Source of the DNA: Nemertoderma westbladi
Lineage: Eukaryota > Xenacoelomorpha > Nemertodermatida > Nemertodermatidae
NCBI GenBank assembly: GCA_032718475.1
Contig: JAUCBJ010007226.1
Coordinates: 1-25,431 of the forward strand
Length of the DNA: 25,431 nucleotides
Direction: 5' to 3'
Shown here: positions 21,625 through 25,431 of the stretch, one piece after another
How the letters are laid out: every line of letters begins with the position of its first letter
How positions within the stretch are numbered: position 1 is the first letter of the stretch
Position numbers and translations under genes: made by a program
The notes under the pieces: model-generated
What the model was told of the DNA's origin: nothing
The model's database searches: none
The model's input: the letters and a program-made list of their open reading frames with translations, nothing else

Positions 21625-21870
21625 TTTATTTAATTAATTTAAATCATGAAATTGAATTAAATCATGAAATTGAATTAAATCATGAAATTGAATTAAATCA
21701 TGAAATTAAATTACATCATTTAATTAAATTAAATCTTTAATTTAATTAAATTAAATCATTTAATTAAATTAAATCATTTAATTAAATTAAATCTTTAATT
21801 TAATTAAATTAAATCTTTAATTTAATTAAATTAAATCATTTAATTAAATTAAATTATTTAATTAATTCAC
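21625..21870. repeat. TTTAATTAAATTAAATC-type AT minisatellite
   Basis: Four copies of an AATCATGAAATTGAATTAA-type unit are followed by about eight copies of TTTAATTAAATTAAATC(A/T). The sequence is nearly self-complementary. It fills the space between the convergent HECT and integrase genes, where the missing catalytic domain of the integrase would be expected. Confidence 0.9.
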
Positions 21871-22053
21871 CATATGAATTTCTAAGCATTCCAACGCTTT
21901 TTACCGTGGCTCACGGACTAACATTATAGTTGTTGGTGTTCTTTGTATACACTATTGTTCGTTTTATTTGCCGCAATAATCATTGGCTATCGAAACGGAA
22001 GCAACATAATTTGATCTCAAATCTTATGTTTATTAATTTTTTTGTATTCATTT

Positions 22054-22920
22054 TCATGGTGGGCGTTCTCCTAAGTGGGGGGGGGGGGGGGGGGGTGGGA
22101 CAGAGTATTTCCTCCTATGCACTAACGCGCCCCATCTCTGAGCGGAAAGTATAGGATCGACAGCAGTGAGTAATATGTGAACTCTGCGTAGGGTTACGTG
22201 AATACCTTGGAATTTCAGAATACCTCGCACTAATCGACATCCAGCGTGAACATACTCCCTATGAATGGCTTCAATCTTTGATTTTAAATCGATGTCGGAT
22301 ATAATAGTGAATGTGTTTCTCCGTTGAATTTGAAATTGTCTCACCCGCCGAGTAATTGTGGACTTACTCACTCCAAACATTTTACTTATTTGTTTCCATG
22401 AAAATCCGGTGTCCCTAAAAAATTCAAGGCTTTCCTTATCGAAGACATATTTAGGTCGCCCTGATAACCCTGTATACATAAGGGTCGGGCGTAGCCGAGT
22501 AGGGTTGGAACAACAAGTGCTTATACCCATATCGATGGGTTGAATTGTATTTAACCAACGCAGCCATTGTTTGGTTTCATTAAACAGTTGTCCAACAATA
22601 GTTGGGCGGATAATTTGATAACTTTCAATTTGCCCCAATATCGCTACAAAATGTTCAAGATTTCGATGTATATAGTCGTAATCATGTCCACGTACCCCAA
22701 TGACAGAAATTGCCTCGCATCTTTCTATAATGCTTGACAAATCGTCTAAAAAAGCGGAACCAAGGTCATCCATGGGCTCGTCGACAGTACCTATTATGTA
22801 CTGTTTAGTAGGCCTACTGGCTACTGCTAGAGAACATAAACAGTGTAATCTATGGCAATGACAAAAAGCCATTATGATTGCTTCGTTAACGCTTCTCATT
22901 GGTGGAATTGTATGCTGCAT
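22054..22920 (-). pseudogene. IS3/retroviral-type integrase, truncated before the catalytic domain
   Basis: From ATG 22920 (three codons inside the listed open frame, which begins with TTG) the protein runs 288 residues. Residues ~155-197 hold a helix-turn-helix (GRPKYVFDKESLEFFRDTGF, WKQISKMFGVSKSTITRRVR). Residues ~206-256 match the helical HTH_21-type region before the integrase core in IS3 transposases (IEAIHREYVHAGCRLVRGIL, GIHVTLRRVHILL, VDP). HRRKYSVP then runs into seven prolines encoded by the G19 tract at 22077-22095 and stops at 22054. The DDE core (rve fold) normally beginning right after this motif is absent, and none is visible on this strand down to 21440. Its promoter and first ~32 codons lie inside the right inverted repeat. 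Alone it could bind DNA but not catalyse transposition. Confidence 0.85.
22077..22095 (+). repeat. poly-G tract, 19 bases, inside the integrase gene
   Basis: Nineteen G residues give the proline tract at the break of the integrase. A homopolymer at the exact point of truncation suggests a deletion endpoint, or an assembly gap closed through the tract. Confidence 0.92.
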
Positions 22921-22951
22921 AACAACCAATTAAACCCGATTTTGGGTGGCC

Positions 22952-22975
22952 CTTATAACTGCGGATTCTGATTGG
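22952..22975 (-). promoter_or_regulatory. integrase promoter (CCAAT + TATA) in right inverted repeat
   Basis: On the - strand CCAATCAG (22975 side) precedes TATAAG (22957-22952), which lies about 32 bases before the ATG at 22920. That is the spacing expected for a TATA promoter with a very short leader. It is conserved in the left repeat at 18054-18077. Confidence 0.55.
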
Positions 22976-23015
22976 GGATTAATTGAATCATATCGGCCAA
23001 TGAAATGATAGTTTA

Positions 23016-23694
23016 GTACTGCAGTAATAAATATTTGCTACTGCAGTAAGAAATAATTATTACTGCAGTAACAAATAATTATTACTGCAGTAGCAAGTAT
23101 TTATTACTGCAGTAATAAATAAATTTTTTTTTACTGCAGTAACAATTATTTCTTACTGCAGTAAAAATTTTTTTTTTGTTTATTACTGCAGTAATAATTA
23201 TTTGTTACTGCAGTAATAATTATTTGTTACTGCAGTAATAAATATTTGTTACTGCAGTAATAAATATTTGCTACTGCAGTAGCAAATAATTGTTACTGCA
23301 GTAATAAATAATTGTTACTGCAGTATTACATTATTGTTACTGTAGTAATAAATAATTGTTACTGCAGTAATAAATAATTGTTACTGCAGTAATAAATAAT
23401 TGTTACTGCAGTAATAAATAATTGTTACTGCAGTATTAAATAATTGTTACTGCAGTCATAAATAATTGTTACTGCAGTAATAAATAATTGTTACTGCAGT
23501 AATAAATAATTGTTACTGCAGCAATAATTATTTGTTACTGCAGTAACAAATATTTATTACTGCAGTAATAAATACATTTTTTTTTTACTGAAGTAACAAA
23601 TAATTCATACTGCAGTAAAAAATAATTTTTATTTATTACTGCAGTAATTAATAATTTCTACTGCAGTAACAATTATTTATTACTGCAGTAACAA
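23016..23694. repeat. subterminal palindrome array, about 30 copies
   Basis: The same TTACTGCAGTAA palindrome occurs about 30 times at 21-22 bp intervals, with two damaged cores (CTGTAG near 23340, CTGAAG near 23589). The commonest spacer here is TAATAAATAATTG, while the left array is dominated by CAATTATTTA. The two arrays have therefore been partly homogenised independently. Confidence 0.95.
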
Positions 23695-23765
23695 ATATGG
23701 AGGCATTTTTCTTGTTTCATAGAGGTTTTTATTCATTTATATTTTGACCCTTTAGAGACGCCATA

Positions 23766-23771
23766 CTCTTA
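23766..23771. repeat. target site duplication, right copy (CTCTTA)
   Basis: CTCTTA immediately follows the terminal CGCCATA and matches 17207-17212. Confidence 0.85.
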
Positions 23772-23928
23772 CGCCTATTAAACCAACTACAGAGTATTTT
23801 ACGGGAAAAATAAGGAAAAATAACCGGGCAATTCAGCAAAAGCTTTTACACCGCTCCCAGAAAATGGGATTTTCAGTCTATAAAATATAAAAATCACAGT
23901 TTCTAAAACATAAAGATACTCTAAACAG

Positions 23929-24135
23929 TTAGTTTTCTTTGCGCGGACGGCGTTTACGCAGTTTCCCGAGGCTAGCCAGAGTCCTTTTCTCTTTGGGGCG
24001 AGCCACTTTACTAGGAAGGCTATAAATCCTGGGTAAAGGGTGCAATACAATTGCATTAGAAGGTTTGGGTTTACGGTCGGTATCTCGTCCATTTCGATAT
24101 GCTTCTCCTCGAGCTGATTTTCCTCCGCTTGTCAT
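23929..24135 (-). CDS. small basic protein of unknown function (68 aa)
   Basis: ATG at 24135 opens a 68-residue frame beginning MTSGGKSARGEAYRNGRDTD and ending GKLRKRRPRKEN. It is strongly basic, with a terminal Arg/Lys cluster that would suit nuclear import or nucleic-acid binding. A second frame on the same strand (23799-24092, 97 codons) overlaps it. That frame is more hydrophobic and less gene-like, but it cannot be excluded as an overlapping gene. No known family is recognised. The gene starts about 160 bases from the transposon insertion and shares a strand with 24852-25259. Confidence 0.35.
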   Translation of the reverse strand: MTSGGKSARGEAYRNGRDTDRKPKPSNAIVLHPLPRIYSLPSKVARPKEKRTLASLGKLRKRRPRKEN

Positions 24136-24851
24136 GGGATACGTTCGTCCAAAACTCTCGCAGAGAATAGGGTTTTCTAAGCTTGATATCTTCTTAGAGA
24201 TTCGAGATTTCCCAATCGAACTGAGATAAGGCCAATTCGTTTATCGATTGGACTTACTGTTATAACTTACGTTTATCTGAACAAACGCAGGTTTCTTTTT
24301 TGATCTTTATAGAATAGCGTTTAACTCGTTTCGTACAACGCTCTCCTTCACCTTGATGAAGGGTTGTATCGCGTTAAACGGGAACGACCATACGGTTGGA
24401 TAGTGATATTAGGTGTCCGCATCACAATCCGGCTAGGTAAGATGGGCGGCTAGCTAGAAATCACTGTCGGAGTGTTACCGATTAATTGTTAGGGTAGCAC
24501 TAGATCTTTGAACAGTGAATACAGTCCGCGAGGATCCGCGACACCACCAGGATCGCAGGTCTGAGGTCCAACTAAGGAATGAGGAGGTTTGACTGAGTAT
24601 TCCGGGACTCTGATCGTAGGTTTACTCCAGGATCGTTAGAGCCGAGTGAGCATAGGTGATACGTCAAACAAGTTTCGCTCGAAACTCCAGTAAATATAAC
24701 GAGCACAACTGTGTTTAACACAACGTTTCCGTGGATGTTTATGTCTTTCCGTCCACTGGCTGGGTCTAGGGCATTTATCGTAATAATACCAAAGACGCAC
24801 GTCTGGTAGGGGAAACGCGGATGATATTTATTTGTTGTTACAATGCTTCTA
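24136..24851. other. intergenic stretch with a hairpin
   Basis: About 0.7 kb without a coding frame, more GC-balanced than the flanks left of 17 kb. It contains the imperfect hairpin at 24317-24380. It may be a control region for the small - strand genes on either side. Confidence 0.4.
24317..24380. repeat. 64-bp imperfect hairpin
   Basis: Outer arms GCGTTTAACTCG and CGCGTTAAACG, inner arms TACAAC...CCTTCA and TGAAGGGTTGTA, with a five-base bulge (GCTCT) and a CCTTGA loop. The fold is a two-part stem of about 22 pairs. It could be a cruciform, a replication or recombination site, or a transcript hairpin. Confidence 0.55.
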
Positions 24852-25259
24852 TCAAGAATTCCAAATATATGTTGGAGTTACCGCATTTATTTGTTTCTTT
24901 AATGTCTTTTCTTTCGAGTCGATTTCGAATAGGATTTTCGCATTAGAATTTTGGTTTATCGTTTCGACTCCTCTGGGTAGGATATGTTCGACATAGTCCG
25001 TATCGTGTAAATCGATAGAATGTCCAGTAGTTAAGAGGTCCATATATGTACCATTACGCTGCGTATATCGAGCGGCGAATTTTCTATAGTCCAACTCGCG
25101 CGCGAGCTGCTCTTGGGACATTGGCGGTTCGATATAACGACCGTCGTCCTCCGCAGCAGTTGGACCAGCATCGCCGCGTATTAAGCTATCAACAAACGCT
25201 TGTAAAGGTAGAGTATATCTCTCCCTGATACCAAGATCATCTTCTATCAACTCAACCAT
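24852..25259 (-). CDS. acidic protein of unknown function (135 aa)
   Basis: ATG at 25259 opens a 135-codon frame (start MVELIEDDLGIRERYTLPLQ) ending in TGA at 24852, one of the longest unbroken frames in the window outside the transposable elements. It is acidic overall and hydrophilic, with no signal peptide or membrane segment. Motif-like stretches are PPMSQEQLARELDYRKFAAR (helical, amphipathic), DLHDTDYVEHILPRG and a charged C-terminal part SKEKTLKKQ. I do not recognise the family. A TATAAA lies about 35 bases upstream on the same strand, supporting the start. A divergent frame begins at 25289 on the + strand, giving a compact two-way arrangement seen in viruses and in some Polinton-like elements, but no hallmark gene is visible. 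Confidence 0.5.
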   Translation of the reverse strand: MVELIEDDLGIRERYTLPLQAFVDSLIRGDAGPTAAEDDGRYIEPPMSQEQLARELDYRKFAARYTQRNGTYMDLLTTGHSIDLHDTDYVEHILPRGVETINQNSNAKILFEIDSKEKTLKKQINAVTPTYIWNS

Positions 25260-25288
25260 ATCTGCTATATGAGTTTATCCATATTATA

Positions 25289-25431
25289 ATGAGTTTATAT
25301 TTAGGCGAGCGGGCGTCGCTGCCTACCCCTCTCTGCCCCCGGACAGTGCGAGATCCTCAGCGCTGGTGTCCTTTCGCCGATGTGCCTATCGCCAACGTCG
25401 TAGCTGCACAACGACTACAACAACCAGCACG
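25289..25431 (+). CDS. possible divergent gene, cut by the window edge
   Basis: ATG at 25289 opens a frame of 47 complete codons that runs off the right edge without a stop. It starts MSLYLGERASLPTPLCPRTV and continues ..RWCPFADVPIANVVAAQRL... The sequence is about 60 percent GC, unlike the rest of the window, and the opposite-strand frames are interrupted. No family is recognised. The ATG lies only 29 bases from that of the divergent - strand gene, which is tight, so the true start could be further in. Confidence 0.3.
   Translation, partial: MSLYLGERASLPTPLCPRTVRDPQRWCPFADVPIANVVAAQRLQQPA
25294..25299 (-). promoter_or_regulatory. TATA box of the 135-aa gene
   Basis: CTAAATATAAACTC on the - strand places TATAAA 35-40 bases before the ATG at 25259, so transcription would start nearly at the codon. 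It overlaps the first codons of the divergent + strand frame. Confidence 0.4.

Larger units (their letters stand above)
17213..23765. mobile_element. IS3EU-like DNA transposon carrying a HECT ubiquitin ligase
   Basis: A complete 6553-bp element: 6-bp target duplications, termini TATGGCGTCTC.../...GAGACGCCATA, long inverted repeats (995 bp left, 941 bp right), dense palindrome arrays within the repeats, a rightward HECT E3 ligase gene and a leftward IS3/retroviral-type integrase in convergent arrangement. From memory, the eukaryotic IS3EU superfamily makes 6-bp duplications and has TAY...RTA ends, which fits; this was not checked against a library. The integrase lacks its catalytic domain and the ligase has two frame changes, so this copy is probably not autonomous. 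The intact target duplication and clear repeats argue for a fairly recent insertion. Confidence 0.88.
22825..23765 (-). repeat. right terminal inverted repeat (941 bp)
   Basis: Reverse complement of the left repeat: inner edge in TGCTAGAGAACATAAACAGTG, then the integrase start codon, promoter, palindrome array and the terminal ~75 bp ending GAGACGCCATA. The shorter length reflects array size and small indels. Confidence 0.93.

Noticed and set aside
21489-22154. Two + strand open frames between HECT and integrase
   Set aside because: One translates the AT minisatellite, the other the G19 tract; both are repeat artefacts.
17213-23765. Polinton/Maverick identity for the transposon
   Set aside because: The 6-bp duplication and integrase fit, but the element is only 6.5 kb, lacks polymerase B, protease, ATPase and capsid genes, and has TAT ends.

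Overview
This window is eukaryotic and AT-rich. It has long gene-poor stretches, many mini- and microsatellites, several mononucleotide G/C tracts and decayed transposable elements. Nothing looks bacterial: there are no dense operons, no Shine-Dalgarno pattern and no rRNA or tRNA. Non-LTR retrotransposon remnants, a HECT ubiquitin ligase and clusters of GTAGGCCTAC and TACCGGTA words suggest a marine invertebrate, perhaps an echinoderm. That last step is recollection of genome style and is not proven here. No complete host gene is recognisable; most short open frames are chance.

Layout. 1-3290 is AT-rich DNA without a convincing gene. 3295-3577 holds a 43-base G tract and an inverted partner C tract. 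4712-5255 is a 27-unit array of a 20-bp repeat. 5396-6905 is a run of unrelated tandem repeats (TCTG, 21 bp, 62 bp, 68 bp, then an ACCGGT-rich patch). 7255-8715 is bounded by a diverged inverted repeat and may be a dead element. 8716-11416 is mostly featureless. 11537-12008 is a reverse transcriptase scrap that runs into a 21-bp palindrome-rich minisatellite. 12937-13862 (- strand) contains small damaged coding regions of unknown family. 14008-15290 is a 5'-truncated, frameshifted CR1/L2-like LINE on the - strand. 15291-17206 is quiet.

The main discovery is a DNA transposon at 17213-23765 (6553 bp). It has a 6-bp target duplication CTCTTA on both sides, termini TAT...ATA and long terminal inverted repeats (995 and 941 bp). 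Each inverted repeat carries about 30 copies of the palindrome TTACTGCAGTAA spaced about 21-22 bp apart. Inside are a rightward gene for a zinc-ribbon plus HECT-domain E3 ubiquitin ligase (broken by two compensating frame changes) and a leftward IS3/retroviral-type integrase, cut off at a G19 tract just before its catalytic domain. The layout fits the eukaryotic IS3EU superfamily as I remember it. The inverted repeats contain a CCAAT+TATA promoter and the first ~32 codons of the integrase, so the left end carries a mirror copy of promoter and start that points at the HECT gene.

From 23772 to the right edge the base composition changes. There are compact open frames with basic tails (23929-24135, 24852-25259 on the - strand), a 64-bp imperfect hairpin, and a probable divergent gene running off the edge from 25289. 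Their family is not recognised. They resemble the block at 12937-13862 in style and could be an endogenised viral or Polinton-like sequence, but that is conjecture.
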